Shown: positions 34,059 to 44,302, counted from the stretch's first letter. The stretch: DNA of 64,000 bases from an uncultured Bacteroidota bacterium (GCA_903877645.1 CAIRES010000035.1:62001-126000); one strand, 5' to 3'. The notes: generated from the sequence alone by a model not told the origin. Translations and numbers: made by a program.

Positions 34059-34469
34059 CTATCCCTTCGGTTTATCCCAATTGAACATCCAGTTGATGCC
34101 GAACTGGTCGGTGCACATACCGAATTTGGCACCCCAGAAGGTATCCTGTAGGGGCATGGTTATTTGGCCGCCGTTTGAGATGGCATTGAAGGTGTTGGTG
34201 ATATCTTCGTCTGATGTGAAGCTGAGGGATATGGCGAAATTGTCGCCGGGGGTTGTTTTGTGCTTGTCGCTGCTGTCGGAGAAATAGATGCCGGTGCCAT
34301 TTACATCCAGTACGGCATGCATTACCAGGTTTTCGTTGTCATCGGCTTCATGGCCAGGGGTATCGCCATAGCGCACCATGCGTTCGATGTTGCCATGGAG
34401 GGCGTCTTTGTAAAAATTGAGTGCTGCCTCGCAGTTGCCGTTAAAGTAGAGGTATGTATTGATCTGCAT
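34059..34469 (-). CDS. VOC-family protein, PhnB/YjdN type
   Basis: 136 residues of the vicinal oxygen chelate fold. It shows the PhnB opening (INTYLYFNGNCEAALNFYKDALHGNIERMVRYGD) and the second-half DTFWGAKFGMCTDQFGINWMFNWDKP. PhnB-like members often lack an established catalytic role, despite names such as demethylubiquinone methyltransferase in old annotations. Stand-alone gene, divergent from panD. Confidence 0.88.
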   Translation of the reverse strand: MQINTYLYFNGNCEAALNFYKDALHGNIERMVRYGDTPGHEADDNENLVMHAVLDVNGTGIYFSDSSDKHKTTPGDNFAISLSFTSDEDITNTFNAISNGGQITMPLQDTFWGAKFGMCTDQFGINWMFNWDKPKG

Positions 34470-34579
34470 ATTGGTTGTTTTTTTAGGAACCTAATATTAG
34501 TATAAATATTTTACTTAAATATTAACTTTTTCTTATTGCGGTGCCATGAGGGTATACCAAACCTATCAACCCAAAAACG

Positions 34580-34587
34580 TAACTTTG
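34580..34587 (+). promoter_or_regulatory. -7 promoter box of panD
   Basis: TAACTTTG, full consensus, ending 7 bp before the panD ATG, so the leader would be only a few bases. No clean -33 element. Confidence 0.45.
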
Positions 34588-34594
34588 CGCGGCT

Positions 34595-34939
34595 ATGCAA
34601 ATAGAAGTACTGAAATCTAAGATACACAGGGTAAAGATAACGGAGGCCAACCTTCATTATATAGGCAGCATCACCATAGACGAAGACCTGATGGACGCCG
34701 CTAATATGATAGAGAACGAAAAGGTGCAGGTGCTGGATATAGAGAATGGGAACAGGCTGGAAACCTATATCATTAAAGGGACACGTGGCAGCGGCATGAT
34801 CTGCATGAACGGCCCTGCGGCCCATAAGATAGCGGTAGGCGATACGGTGATCATAGTATCTTATGCCCACATGGATTTTGAGGAAGCCAAAACCCATAAA
34901 CCCGTGATCATATTCCCGAAAGAGAATAATAGCTTGTAA
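34595..34939 (+). CDS. panD: aspartate 1-decarboxylase (proenzyme)
   Basis: 114 residues. PanD makes beta-alanine for pantothenate. Self-cleavage occurs between Gly24 and Ser25 (HYIGSITID), where Ser25 becomes the pyruvoyl group. The substrate-binding NGPAAH motif is at about residues 71-76 ([15 protein letters not shown]). Length is normal. Followed after 19 bp by a membrane protein gene in the same direction. Confidence 0.96.
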   Translation: MQIEVLKSKIHRVKITEANLHYIGSITIDEDLMDAANMIENEKVQVLDIENGNRLETYIIKGTRGSGMICMNGPAAHKIAVGDTVIIVSYAHMDFEEAKTHKPVIIFPKENNSL

Positions 34940-34958
34940 TACCTATCTTTATAGACTT

Positions 34959-35981
34959 ATGAAGAAAGTCCTGGTAACGATATTGCAGTATGTACTTTTC
35001 CTTGGGCTGGGTATATGGATCGTTTACCACATGCTGCATGAGCTGAGCCCTAAAGAAACACAGCAACTGATAGATGCCATAAAGAGCATTAACCCATGGT
35101 ACCTGATCCCTATTTTCTTTGCGGGCTTTTTCTCCCATTTCTTCAGGGCGCGGCGCTGGCGCTACCTGCTGGAGACGATGGACATGAAGCCATCGGTAAT
35201 GAATACCACCTTTGCGGTAATGATAGGCTACATCACCAACCTGGCGCTGCCACGCGCGGGCGAGGTGGCCAAGTGTACCGTACTGGCCAAGTATGAGAAG
35301 CTGCCTGCCCACAAGATGATAGGCACAATAGTGGCCGAGCGGGCTTTTGACATAGTATGCCTCATTGTGATCGCGATAGCGGCATTCATACTGCAGTTGC
35401 GCACCATTAGTGGCTATGTATCTGATAAGATGCACCTGCTGACCGATAAGATACACCGGCACGAGACGGTGCTGCTGGTGATACTGGCAGTGATCATCCT
35501 GCTGATACTGGCTGCAGTAATAGTGTACCGTAAAAACCGGGAAACCAAAGTAGGCAAGGTAATGAAGGAGATGAGCCACGGCATCATGTCGATCATACAC
35601 ATGAAGAAGCGCTGGGAATTCCTGGGGTATACGGTGCTGATATGGCTGATGTACCTGATGGAGCTATACATTGGCCTCAAGAGCCTGCCCGATACGCACC
35701 AACTGACCATACTGGCAGCGCTGGTGGTACTGGTATATGGCAGCGTGGGCATGATTATCACACCGGGCGGCATAGGGCTATACACCCTGCTGGTGGCGCA
35801 GATACTGGCGGTATACAACATATCTGATGTGCCGGCACAGGCTTTCGGGTGGATAGCCTGGTCGGTGCAAACGGGCATCATCATAGTGCTGGGGGTTATA
35901 TCGCTATTATTTATTCACACTTACAACAAGAAAAGAGATGCACAAGCCGGAATGGATACAGCACAAGATATACAGCCGTGA
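34959..35981 (+). CDS. flippase-like/lysylphosphatidylglycerol synthase TM-domain protein
   Basis: A 340-residue membrane protein of the LPG_synthase_TM / UPF0104 family, about eight helices. Markers are WYLIPIFFAGFFSHFFRARRWRYLLE and the conserved loop ALPRAGEVAKCTVLAKYEKLPAHKMIGTIVAERAFDI, then GGIGLYTLLVAQIL near the end. Relatives move lipids or lipid-linked sugars across the inner membrane. Its 3' end overlaps the next gene by 44 bp, suggesting co-expression with heptose activation. Confidence 0.85.
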   Translation: MKKVLVTILQYVLFLGLGIWIVYHMLHELSPKETQQLIDAIKSINPWYLIPIFFAGFFSHFFRARRWRYLLETMDMKPSVMNTTFAVMIGYITNLALPRAGEVAKCTVLAKYEKLPAHKMIGTIVAERAFDIVCLIVIAIAAFILQLRTISGYVSDKMHLLTDKIHRHETVLLVILAVIILLILAAVIVYRKNRETKVGKVMKEMSHGIMSIIHMKKRWEFLGYTVLIWLMYLMELYIGLKSLPDTHQLTILAALVVLVYGSVGMIITPGGIGLYTLLVAQILAVYNISDVPAQAFGWIAWSVQTGIIIVLGVISLLFIHTYNKKRDAQAGMDTAQDIQP

Positions 35982-36429
35982 GCAACTGGCCCGCGAGTGT
36001 AATATATGGCGGGGTACAGGCAAAAAAATAGTCTTCACGAACGGCTGCTTTGATATACTGCACCACGGCCACCTGGACCTGCTGGCGCGTGCCGCAGACC
36101 AAGGCAACATACTGGTGCTGGGGCTGAATACCGATGCCTCTGTGCGCGGCCTGAAGGGCCCGGAGCGCCCGATAACCAATGAACAGGACAGGGCTTTCCA
36201 AACAGCGTCTTTGCTGTGTGTGGATGCAGTATGTCTGTTTGATGAAGCTACGCCCGAAGAACTGATCAAAATCGTAAAGCCGGATGTACTGGTGAAAGGC
36301 GGCGACTATACCATAGACAAGATAGTGGGCGCAGACTTTGTGCAGGAAAATGGCGGCAGGGTAGAGATCATACCGTTTGTGGAAGGGTATTCCACCACAT
36401 CCATTATCAATAAGATAAGGGGGCTCTAA
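35938..36429 (+). CDS. rfaE2: D-glycero-beta-D-manno-heptose 1-phosphate adenylyltransferase
   Basis: A 163-residue nucleotidyltransferase of the RfaE2/HldE-C type, which makes ADP-heptose for lipopolysaccharide core. Motifs: FTNGCFDILHHGHLDLLARAAD (HxGH site), LGLNTDASVRGLKGPERPI and VKGGDYTIDKIVGADFV, ending GYSTTSIINKI. It is a stand-alone second domain, so the kinase domain must be coded elsewhere. The start overlaps the upstream flippase-like gene. Confidence 0.92.
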   Translation: MHKPEWIQHKIYSREQLARECNIWRGTGKKIVFTNGCFDILHHGHLDLLARAADQGNILVLGLNTDASVRGLKGPERPITNEQDRAFQTASLLCVDAVCLFDEATPEELIKIVKPDVLVKGGDYTIDKIVGADFVQENGGRVEIIPFVEGYSTTSIINKIRGL

Positions 36430-36500
36430 TTCAATAAACAGTGTGTAGACAATCGGGAAGGGATTGCAACGAAACACTATATATTTTGTTATGTCAACAT

Positions 36501-36550
36501 CCCCCTAACCCCCTTCGGCCAGCGCACAGGTCCACCCGCAAGGGGGAATT
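36501..36550. repeat. CCCCCTAACCCCC-type palindromic repeat
   Basis: CCCCCTAACCCCCTTCGG, then AAGGGGGAATT 24 bases further on; CCCCCTT (36509-36515) pairs with AAGGGGG (36540-36546). Related to 25217-25240. It occupies the 293-bp gap before ppk1, where no gene is seen. Confidence 0.5.
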
Positions 36551-36722
36551 CCCATTGCGAGTACGTCTTTAATCTTGAAAAGAGATTTTTTGATACGTCC
36601 TATTTTGGTATAGTATTTATGTATGTAGCTGTGGCTCAAAAGGGTATGTTCTTATTATTAAGAAATTGTGAACTCCCGTTATTACGTGCGTAAAGGTGTA
36701 TTTTTAGCCATTAATTGTATCC

Positions 36723-38801
36723 ATGTTAAAAGGAAAACAAACCATTGTCAGGGACCTGAGCTGGCTCGCATTCAATGCGCGTGTATTGCAAGAGGCCATG
36801 GATGGGACCAATCATATACACGACAGGCTTCGCTTCCTGGGGATATTCTCCAATAATCTCGATGAGTTCTTCAGGGTGCGGGTAGCGGCGCTGAATAAAA
36901 TGGTGCTGCTGGGTAAATCGGCCCAGATGCACCTGGAGGCCAACCCTGATAAGATACTGAAGAAGATACAGCAAACCGTAATTACACAACAGGCCGAGTT
37001 TGATGCCACTTACTTAGACATCATCAAAGAACTGGAGCGGAGGAGGATATTCATCAAGAATGAGAAGCAGCTATCTAAAAAGCAGAAGGATTTTGTAACG
37101 CACTACTTTGAAGAAAAAGTAAGGACGCAGATCATTCCGCTGATGATCGAGTCTATACCACACATACCACTGCTGAGGGATAAATCGATATACCTGGCCT
37201 GCGTGGTAGGCAGCAAGAAGGATGCTATGGCACAGCGCTATGCGCTGATAGAGATACCTACCAAGGTATTGCCCCGCTTTGTGATCCTGCCATCGGAAGA
37301 AGGCGGTAGTGTGGACATTATCCTGCTGGAAGACATCATCAGGCAGAACCTGCCGGTGTTGTTTGCCCCGTTTGGTTACGACCGTTTCCTGGGCTATATC
37401 ATCAAGGTGACGCGGGATGCGGAGTTGGAAATAGATAATGACGTGAACAGCAACCTGATAGATGAGCTGGAAAAGGGATTGAAGAACCGCAAGAAGGGCA
37501 GAGCCACGAGGTTTGTGTATGACAGGCAGATAGACCCAACACTGCTTAACTACCTGACCAAGAGGCTGGGACTCACTAAAAAGGATAATCTAATACCGGG
37601 CGGAAGGATACATAATTTCAAAGATTTCATTGACTTCCCCTCTACCATATTCAGTGACCTGAGACCGCGGCCGGCCCAGTTTGTACATCCATTGCTCACG
37701 CAACCCTGCCGCATCATGGATGTGATAGAGAAGAAGGATGTGATGCTGCATTTTCCGTATCACTCATTTGATTCGGTGATAGACCTGATCAGGGAAGCGG
37801 CGATAGACCCGTTTGTGCAGAGCATACGCATTACCTGTTATCGGCTGGCCAAGAACTCTAAGATAGTGAACGCACTGATCAATGCGGTGCGCAATGGCAA
37901 GGATGTGACCGTGGTGCTGGAACTGCGCGCCCGATTTGACGAAGAGGCCAATATGCGCTGGAAAGAGCAACTGGAAGAGGAGGGCGTGAAGGTATTGCTG
38001 GGTATACATGGCATGAAGGTGCATGCCAAGATATGCGTGATCAAGAAAAGGGAATTCAACAAGACGAAGCAATACGGTTTTGTATCGACAGGCAACCTGA
38101 ATGAGAACACAGCGAAGTATTATGGCGATCATTGCCTGCTGACCACGGACCGCAGGATACTTGCAGACATCAACAGGATATTTGACTATATCGAATTTCC
38201 GTTGAAGAAGACTGCAGACCTGAAGAACTGCAAGGTGCTGCCGGTGTCGCCGGTGAGTATGCGCAGGGTGATGCTGAACCACCTGAATAACGAGATACGC
38301 ACGGCGAAAAAGAAGAAACCTGCCTCAGTGGTCATCAAACTGAACAGCCTGGTGGATAAAGTGCTGATAGAGAAGATCTATGACGCGGCCAAGGCAGGTG
38401 TAGATATCAACCTGATCATCAGGGGTATTTGCTGCGCGTATACAGGGCATAAAATGTTTAAAGGGCACCTGCATGCACTGAGCATTATAGATGATTACCT
38501 GGAGCATGCGCGCGTGTTCGTATTCAACAGCGGTAAGGAGCCTGCAGTATATATATCATCGGCAGACTGGATGGTGCGTAACCTTGACCACCGGATAGAG
38601 GCAGCGTGCCCCGTGTTTGACAAAAATATTAAGCAGGAATTGACAGATATTTTAAATATTCAGCTTGCGGAGAATGTGAAAGGTCGTATCTTGGATAATG
38701 AACAAAACAATTTTTATGTGCAGAAGGTGGCACAGCAAAACGAGGTTCGTTCGCAGGAGGCTATTTATAAATATTTACGCAATAAAAGTTACAAAGATTG
38801 A
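36723..38801 (+). CDS. ppk1: polyphosphate kinase 1
   Basis: 692 residues. PPK1 builds polyphosphate from ATP. The N-terminal domain opens with RDLSWLAFNARVLQEA and FSNNLDEFFRVRVA. Two phospholipase-D-like domains follow. The autophosphorylated histidine is in MKVHAKICVI at about residue 433, matching the family position. Other conserved parts are FVSTGNLNENTAKYYGDHCLLT and YISSADWMVRNLDHRIEAACPV. The stop (TGA) overlaps the TTG start of ppx by three bases (TTGA), so synthesis and breakdown enzymes are translationally coupled. Confidence 0.96.
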   Translation: MLKGKQTIVRDLSWLAFNARVLQEAMDGTNHIHDRLRFLGIFSNNLDEFFRVRVAALNKMVLLGKSAQMHLEANPDKILKKIQQTVITQQAEFDATYLDIIKELERRRIFIKNEKQLSKKQKDFVTHYFEEKVRTQIIPLMIESIPHIPLLRDKSIYLACVVGSKKDAMAQRYALIEIPTKVLPRFVILPSEEGGSVDIILLEDIIRQNLPVLFAPFGYDRFLGYIIKVTRDAELEIDNDVNSNLIDELEKGLKNRKKGRATRFVYDRQIDPTLLNYLTKRLGLTKKDNLIPGGRIHNFKDFIDFPSTIFSDLRPRPAQFVHPLLTQPCRIMDVIEKKDVMLHFPYHSFDSVIDLIREAAIDPFVQSIRITCYRLAKNSKIVNALINAVRNGKDVTVVLELRARFDEEANMRWKEQLEEEGVKVLLGIHGMKVHAKICVIKKREFNKTKQYGFVSTGNLNENTAKYYGDHCLLTTDRRILADINRIFDYIEFPLKKTADLKNCKVLPVSPVSMRRVMLNHLNNEIRTAKKKKPASVVIKLNSLVDKVLIEKIYDAAKAGVDINLIIRGICCAYTGHKMFKGHLHALSIIDDYLEHARVFVFNSGKEPAVYISSADWMVRNLDHRIEAACPVFDKNIKQELTDILNIQLAENVKGRILDNEQNNFYVQKVAQQNEVRSQEAIYKYLRNKSYKD

Positions 38802-39694
38802 TACTAGCGGCGATTGATATTGGCTCTAACGCGGCCCGTTTACTGATCTGTGAGACATCGGTGTATAAGGATGGTACGGTTGACTTCACGAAACTGAGCC
38901 TGCTGCGCATACCGTTGCGACTTGGTTTTGATGTGTTTGACAAGGGCTATGTAACGGAGGAGAAAAAGAAGAAGCTGATAGAGACGCTGAAGGCCTACAA
39001 GCTGATGATGAACATCTACAATGTACAGGCCCTGAAAGCCTGTGCCACGTCAGCGATGAGGGATGCCACCAATGGCAAGGAGATACTGGACGACATACTG
39101 AAAGAGACGGGGCTGAAGGTGGACATCATCACAGGTAGTGAAGAGGCCAATATCATCTATGAAACGCATATTGCAGAGAAACTGAGCGACAATAAATCGT
39201 ACCTGTATATAGATGTGGGTGGAGGAAGTACTGAAGTGACGCTGTTCTCAAAGAACCATACTGTTTTCAAAGAGTCGTTCAATATAGGGACGATACGCAT
39301 GCTGCACAACAAAGTGAGTGATGAGCAGTGGGAGCATATGAAGTGGTACATCAAAACACATGCACGCGACCACCAGCCACTTGAGGCGATAGGGACTGGT
39401 GGCAACATTAATAAGATATTCTCGATCTCCAAGCGCAAAGAGGGTAAGCCCCTTTCGATAGACTTGCTGAAGGACTATTATAAAGAGCTGAGTTATACAC
39501 CGCTGGAGGAGCGTAAGCATCTGTACCAGTTCAGAGATGACCGGGCTGATGTGATCGTGCCTGCGTTGCAGTTGTATATCTCGATCATGCGCTGGGCGCT
39601 GGCCGATGAGATATACGTACCTAAGATAGGCCTTGCAGATGGCCTGATTAAAATACTGTATAGCGAACAACTGGCATTGGGCCAGGTGAAATAG
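38798..39694 (+). CDS. ppx: exopolyphosphatase, Ppx/GppA family
   Basis: A 298-residue ASKHA-fold phosphatase. Phosphate 1 motif LAAIDIGSNAARLLI, phosphate 2 motif YLYIDVGGGSTEVTLF, and GTGGNINKIF for adenosine-loop contact. It is the short form without a C-terminal HD domain. The start codon is TTG; no in-frame ATG or GTG precedes the conserved AIDIGSN motif. It acts on polyphosphate or on pppGpp; coupling to ppk1 favours polyphosphate. Confidence 0.92.
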   Translation: MILAAIDIGSNAARLLICETSVYKDGTVDFTKLSLLRIPLRLGFDVFDKGYVTEEKKKKLIETLKAYKLMMNIYNVQALKACATSAMRDATNGKEILDDILKETGLKVDIITGSEEANIIYETHIAEKLSDNKSYLYIDVGGGSTEVTLFSKNHTVFKESFNIGTIRMLHNKVSDEQWEHMKWYIKTHARDHQPLEAIGTGGNINKIFSISKRKEGKPLSIDLLKDYYKELSYTPLEERKHLYQFRDDRADVIVPALQLYISIMRWALADEIYVPKIGLADGLIKILYSEQLALGQVK

Positions 39695-39697
39695 CCC

Positions 39698-41641
39698 TTA
39701 CCAATGCACGAGCTTCACGCTGTCTGTGCTGTTATCACCGATCTTCAAAAAGTAATTGCCGGCAGGTAAGTGGTCGCCGGGGATCAGCGTGGTTGTCTTC
39801 GCGCTCTTGCCTGTCCATAGCACTTTGCCGCTAACATCTGTAAGTGTGAGGTCCGTATTCTCGGCTACCTGTTCTATCTGCCAGTGATTTTTGGATGGGT
39901 TAGGGAATACTTTTACTATTTGCTTATTGACAACTGTTGTACCCGCCGCAGCGTACGCCGCCAATGTTGTATCCAGCCTGATGACTGAGGCGAGTTTGCA
40001 CAGCGTCCACAGATCGGGGTTAAGTAAAACAGAAGTTGCTGTTGAAGACCAGTTGAATATATATACCTGTGTATCGAGGCTGTTATAGACCTTGATGAAA
40101 GTATCTGCTGTAGCCGAATGCAACTGCAACTCTAACGGAGTGCTGAAGTGTGTGGTAGAGGCAGGGCAGGAAGTGGTTTGGATCAGCTTTACTACGACAG
40201 TACTGCCTACCTGGTCCCAGGTGACTGCATATTTTGGATAACCCTTGCCATACACCCATTGGGTGAAGAAGGTGTCGAGACTGAAGCCGTAAGCGGCCTC
40301 GGCAATGGCTTGCAGGTTTGCAGTGTTGGCATTGCCGAAAGCGTACGTTTGCTGGTAAGTGCGGAGTACCTGGAAGAATAGGCTGTCGGCAGGGGCAATG
40401 TAGCGGAGCATATTGACAACAGCCTGGCCTTTGGCGTAGACCGTAGGCTGATTAAATAAGGTATTAGGGCCGGAGGTATCTGTAACAAAGAGCTCGCCAC
40501 ATGAGGAGGATAGGGCCTGGTTAAGCAAGCCTTGCCTGTGTGTTTTGGCTGCTGCTGCGCCCCAGAAGTGATCAAAGAACAGGGATTCTGAAAAAGTAGC
40601 GAAGCCCTCGCTCAGCCACACATCGCCCCAGTCGGAATAAGAGACATGATCGCCAAACCACTGGTGGCACATTTCGTGGGCTATGATATAAGTATTTGGT
40701 ACGCCGATGGTGGTCATGGTTTGGTTCTCCATACCGCCGGGGAGGTTGGTATAGCATACCCCATACTTCTCGTGCCAGAAGGGATACCTGCCAAAGATGG
40801 AGGAGAAGTAATCAATGATCTGGCCGATGCTGTCGAAATTGGCTTTATAAGCCGGATTAAAAGTAGCTGTGTCCATGAAGAAATTCTGGATGAGCATGGA
40901 GTCAGTGCTGCCGGTAAAATGCCAGTAAGATCTGTACTCGGCATAGCGGGCCACGGCGATGGAAACGAGATAGTAGTCGATGGCATAGTGGGTTTGCCAA
41001 TGAAATGTGGAATAGCCGGGAGCAGATGAAGTGTCTACACTGACCAGAACGCCGTTGCTGCCATCCATGACACCGCGAGGTACTGTTACAAACATATCTA
41101 CGGAGTCTATCTTGTCGTTGACAGATTGCTTGCATGGCCACCAGTTGAGCGCTACCCATGGATCACTGATGGTGTAGAGCATGTGTGTTCCATGAGCGGT
41201 GGTATCGTGCGTGACGCCATTGAAAAAGCCGCTACCTGATGGCGGTATGCCATGATACCAGATACGCGCGGTGAACATGGAGCCGGATGATAAAGCAGAA
41301 CCTAACACGATGGTGCGGATGTGCCCTGAACCGACAGTAACAGTGACAAGTACATTATTCACTTTGGCTGAATCGATGTGCATGGTAGTGTCCAGCTCGA
41401 AGATGTAATTAGTCATGGAGGATGCAACTACCTGGGCGGTAGTGGAAACATCGCCTATGATATAGGTGGAAGTATCAGTAAGGTGCAGGTTGAACTTGAG
41501 GTATTTGATGTCGTAATCTCCCTCATGAAGATCTGATAATGTGGTTCTTTCGGCCGAATGTTTGCCGGGGAAGGGGAAAGCAGATGAACTACCTGCAATG
41601 AGCAACAGGAATATGAAGGATAAGAAAAATTTGGATCTCAT
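39698..41641 (-). CDS. secreted M1-family metallopeptidase with T9SS sorting domain
   Basis: 647 residues from the ATG at 41641, which opens a signal peptide (RSKFFLSFIFLLLIAGSSSAF); a longer in-frame extension to 41758 is rejected. Zinc site HEMCHQWFGDH with the third ligand in WLSEGFATFSE, about residues 320-345, preceded by the exopeptidase motif as GGMEN. The C-terminus is a type A sorting domain (KVFPNPSKNHWQIE ... GNYFLKIGDNSTDSVKLVHW). A secreted aminopeptidase for peptide use outside the cell, divergent from another T9SS cargo gene. Confidence 0.93.
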   Translation of the reverse strand: MRSKFFLSFIFLLLIAGSSSAFPFPGKHSAERTTLSDLHEGDYDIKYLKFNLHLTDTSTYIIGDVSTTAQVVASSMTNYIFELDTTMHIDSAKVNNVLVTVTVGSGHIRTIVLGSALSSGSMFTARIWYHGIPPSGSGFFNGVTHDTTAHGTHMLYTISDPWVALNWWPCKQSVNDKIDSVDMFVTVPRGVMDGSNGVLVSVDTSSAPGYSTFHWQTHYAIDYYLVSIAVARYAEYRSYWHFTGSTDSMLIQNFFMDTATFNPAYKANFDSIGQIIDYFSSIFGRYPFWHEKYGVCYTNLPGGMENQTMTTIGVPNTYIIAHEMCHQWFGDHVSYSDWGDVWLSEGFATFSESLFFDHFWGAAAAKTHRQGLLNQALSSSCGELFVTDTSGPNTLFNQPTVYAKGQAVVNMLRYIAPADSLFFQVLRTYQQTYAFGNANTANLQAIAEAAYGFSLDTFFTQWVYGKGYPKYAVTWDQVGSTVVVKLIQTTSCPASTTHFSTPLELQLHSATADTFIKVYNSLDTQVYIFNWSSTATSVLLNPDLWTLCKLASVIRLDTTLAAYAAAGTTVVNKQIVKVFPNPSKNHWQIEQVAENTDLTLTDVSGKVLWTGKSAKTTTLIPGDHLPAGNYFLKIGDNSTDSVKLVHW

Positions 41642-41746
41642 AAAATATCGTATCTTGTAAATATTGCTTATTAATGTAAGTGCCTCTTGAATAGGATACC
41701 TATTGATAAAATTAAACAATATTATTAACAAATAAACTATTCCGCA

Positions 41747-44263
41747 ATGGTCAAGCATTACACCCTTCTTTTTGCAGTTGTTTTTTTTGCAACAATGCAG
41801 GCAGTAGCCCAGCCACTAAGTTTTTTGCCGAAAGGTATTGGTGGCGGCGGCGCATTATTCTTTCCCCGTATCAACCCGGCGAATGATAATGAGTATTATG
41901 TAGCCTGCGATATGAGCCAGATGTTTCACTCTACCAACTATGGCGATAGTTATTCGCAACTGCCATTTTCGGGACTGCAGACATTGAATGTCTCGACGTA
42001 TGAATTTACCAACAATCCTTTGATCGCCTATAGCAACTTTAATGATGGCAATAATGGCTACCCGGTAAAAACAACAGATGGTGGCGCTACGTGGACTATG
42101 CTCACGGGCTATGATGCCAGCCAGGGCGAGGTATATGCCATGAAAGCCAACTACAGCAACCCCAGCCAGGTGTTACTGGATTATTATGGCGAGATCACTT
42201 TCTCAAACGACGGTGGTACTACATTTTCAACTGTTGCGACTGCGACAAGCTCGGGTGTAGGCCTCATTATGGGTGGTGCATTTATTACCGGTGATAGTAT
42301 TTATATAGGTACGAACCAGGGAATATATTATTCTACCAATGCGGGAACGTCTTTTTCGTTGATGACCACCACAGGTATTGCAACGGGAGAAGTGATCTGG
42401 CAGTTTGCGGGTGCAAAGACAGGCAGCACCCTGCGTTTTTGCTGTATAGCAGGGCTTAGTGCCAACGTATATAACGGGCTGATGCCTTATGACTACAGTG
42501 GTGTAGTGGCTAATGTATATACAATGGATAATGCCGGTGGCACGTGGGTGAATAAAACGGGGACAATCAATACATCGAGCGACTATGTGATGTATGTGGG
42601 TATGGCTGAGAACGATGTGAACACCATATACCTTGGTGGCAGCGACGGATCATTAGGGGCACCATTGGTATATAAGACCACAGATGCTGCGAGTACCTGG
42701 AACAAAGTGTTTAAGACAACAACTAACCAGAACATTACTACCGGCTGGGAAGGATCGGGTGGTGATAAGCAGTGGAGCTGGGGCGAGGCAGCATTCGGGA
42801 TGTCTGTAGCTCCGAATAATTCGAACAAGGCCATGTTTGGCAGCTTCAGTGATGTGCACCTGACCAGCGATGGCGGCACTACATGGAAACAAGCTTATGT
42901 GAAGAATTCAGACGACCATGCAGCGAATGCTGCTACGCCTACCGGGCAGAGTTATCATTCCATCGGGCTGGAGAATACCTCTTGCTGGCAGGTATTCTGG
43001 CACAGCGCGAATACAATGGTTTCGGCCTTTAGTGATATAGGTGGCATAAGGAGTGTAGATAGCGGCAATGCATGGGGCTATACCTGCAATGGCATGAGTG
43101 TGAACTCGGTGTACCGAATCGCAACAACACCAGGAGGCACTATGTTTGCCGGGACGGCGGGCATACATGATATGTACCAGAGTACAAGGCTGAAAGATGC
43201 CCAGCTTGATGCGAGCGACGCGAGTGGCAAGATCATGTATTCGGTAAATGGCGGGGCTAACTGGTCTCTGGTACATTCCTTCGGGCACCCTGTGTTCTGG
43301 ATAGCGATAGACCCTAATGACAGCAATACCATGTATGCCAGCGTGATCAATCATGCCGGGTCGGGGTCTGCAGGAGGGATATGGATGACCACTAACCTGA
43401 ACGCGCTGGGTGCAAGCACCTGGACCATTTTGCCCACGCCCGCCGGCACAGAAGGTCACCCGGCGAGCATCATAGTACTGAATGATGGCAAGGTGTTGTG
43501 TACCTTTTCGGGCAGGATATCGTCGGGCTCTACTTTTACACCCAGCTCGGGTGTATTCCTGTACGACCCAGGCACGACCTCATGGACGGATGTAAGCGAC
43601 CCGGCGATGAAATACTGGACAAAAGACATAGTGCTTGACCCGACAGATGCCACGCAGAATACGTGGTATGCCTGTGTGTTCACTAACTGGGGTTCAACCT
43701 CAGCCGGTCAGGGCGGATTATACAAGACCACTAATCGTGGCGGATCATGGACGAAACTTACAGGTAGTACATTTGCCCGTGTCACTTCTATCACGTTCAA
43801 TCCATTAAACACAGCTCAGGCATACCTGACCACAGAAACGCAGGGGCTGTGGATGAGCCATAATATGGCCGCTACGACACCGACATGGTCGTTGGTGTCT
43901 TCTTATCCCTTCCGCCAGCCGGAGCGGGTGTATTTCAATCCGTTCAATCAAACGAAGATGTGGGTGAGCAGCTTTGGGAATGGTATGAAGATAGGCAGTT
44001 CTGCCCCTCCTACCGGTATGCCGGTATTCAATAATTCATCAGCCGCATTGTATGTGTATCCTAACCCGGTAAAAAATGTGCTGAATGTAGTTTTACCCGC
44101 GCAACAGCGCCAGGTACTGTCTGTGTACAAGATCACAGGGCAGACAGTGACGAAGGTGATACCCGGCAATAAGACCGAGCTGGAACTGAATACGGAAAGC
44201 TGGAAGCCGGGTATGTATTTTGTGGAGTATGGAACAGAGTCGGTGAAGTTTATAAAGGAATAG
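41747..44263 (+). CDS. secreted BNR/sortilin-type beta-propeller protein with T9SS sorting domain
   Basis: 838 residues with a signal peptide (VKHYTLLFAVVFFATMQAVAQ). Many BNR/Asp-box repeats of the S-x-D-x-G-x-T-W type (KTTDGGATWTML, FSNDGGTTFSTV, LTSDGGTTWKQA, YSVNGGANWSLV, KTTNRGGSWTKLT) form one or two propellers as in GH74 xyloglucanases and sortilins. T9SS domain at the end (YVYPNPVKNVLNVVLP ... MYFVEYGTESVKFIKE). It may bind or cut polysaccharide; catalytic aspartates of GH74 were not verified. Confidence 0.88.
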   Translation: MVKHYTLLFAVVFFATMQAVAQPLSFLPKGIGGGGALFFPRINPANDNEYYVACDMSQMFHSTNYGDSYSQLPFSGLQTLNVSTYEFTNNPLIAYSNFNDGNNGYPVKTTDGGATWTMLTGYDASQGEVYAMKANYSNPSQVLLDYYGEITFSNDGGTTFSTVATATSSGVGLIMGGAFITGDSIYIGTNQGIYYSTNAGTSFSLMTTTGIATGEVIWQFAGAKTGSTLRFCCIAGLSANVYNGLMPYDYSGVVANVYTMDNAGGTWVNKTGTINTSSDYVMYVGMAENDVNTIYLGGSDGSLGAPLVYKTTDAASTWNKVFKTTTNQNITTGWEGSGGDKQWSWGEAAFGMSVAPNNSNKAMFGSFSDVHLTSDGGTTWKQAYVKNSDDHAANAATPTGQSYHSIGLENTSCWQVFWHSANTMVSAFSDIGGIRSVDSGNAWGYTCNGMSVNSVYRIATTPGGTMFAGTAGIHDMYQSTRLKDAQLDASDASGKIMYSVNGGANWSLVHSFGHPVFWIAIDPNDSNTMYASVINHAGSGSAGGIWMTTNLNALGASTWTILPTPAGTEGHPASIIVLNDGKVLCTFSGRISSGSTFTPSSGVFLYDPGTTSWTDVSDPAMKYWTKDIVLDPTDATQNTWYACVFTNWGSTSAGQGGLYKTTNRGGSWTKLTGSTFARVTSITFNPLNTAQAYLTTETQGLWMSHNMAATTPTWSLVSSYPFRQPERVYFNPFNQTKMWVSSFGNGMKIGSSAPPTGMPVFNNSSAALYVYPNPVKNVLNVVLPAQQRQVLSVYKITGQTVTKVIPGNKTELELNTESWKPGMYFVEYGTESVKFIKE

Positions 44264-44302
44264 TGTTCTTAATCTTTGTTTTGATGGTGTATATTTGATG
44301 AT

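Noticed and set aside
34908-35600. 230-residue reverse open frame rich in His and Tyr
   Set aside because: Antisense shadow of the flippase-like membrane protein gene.
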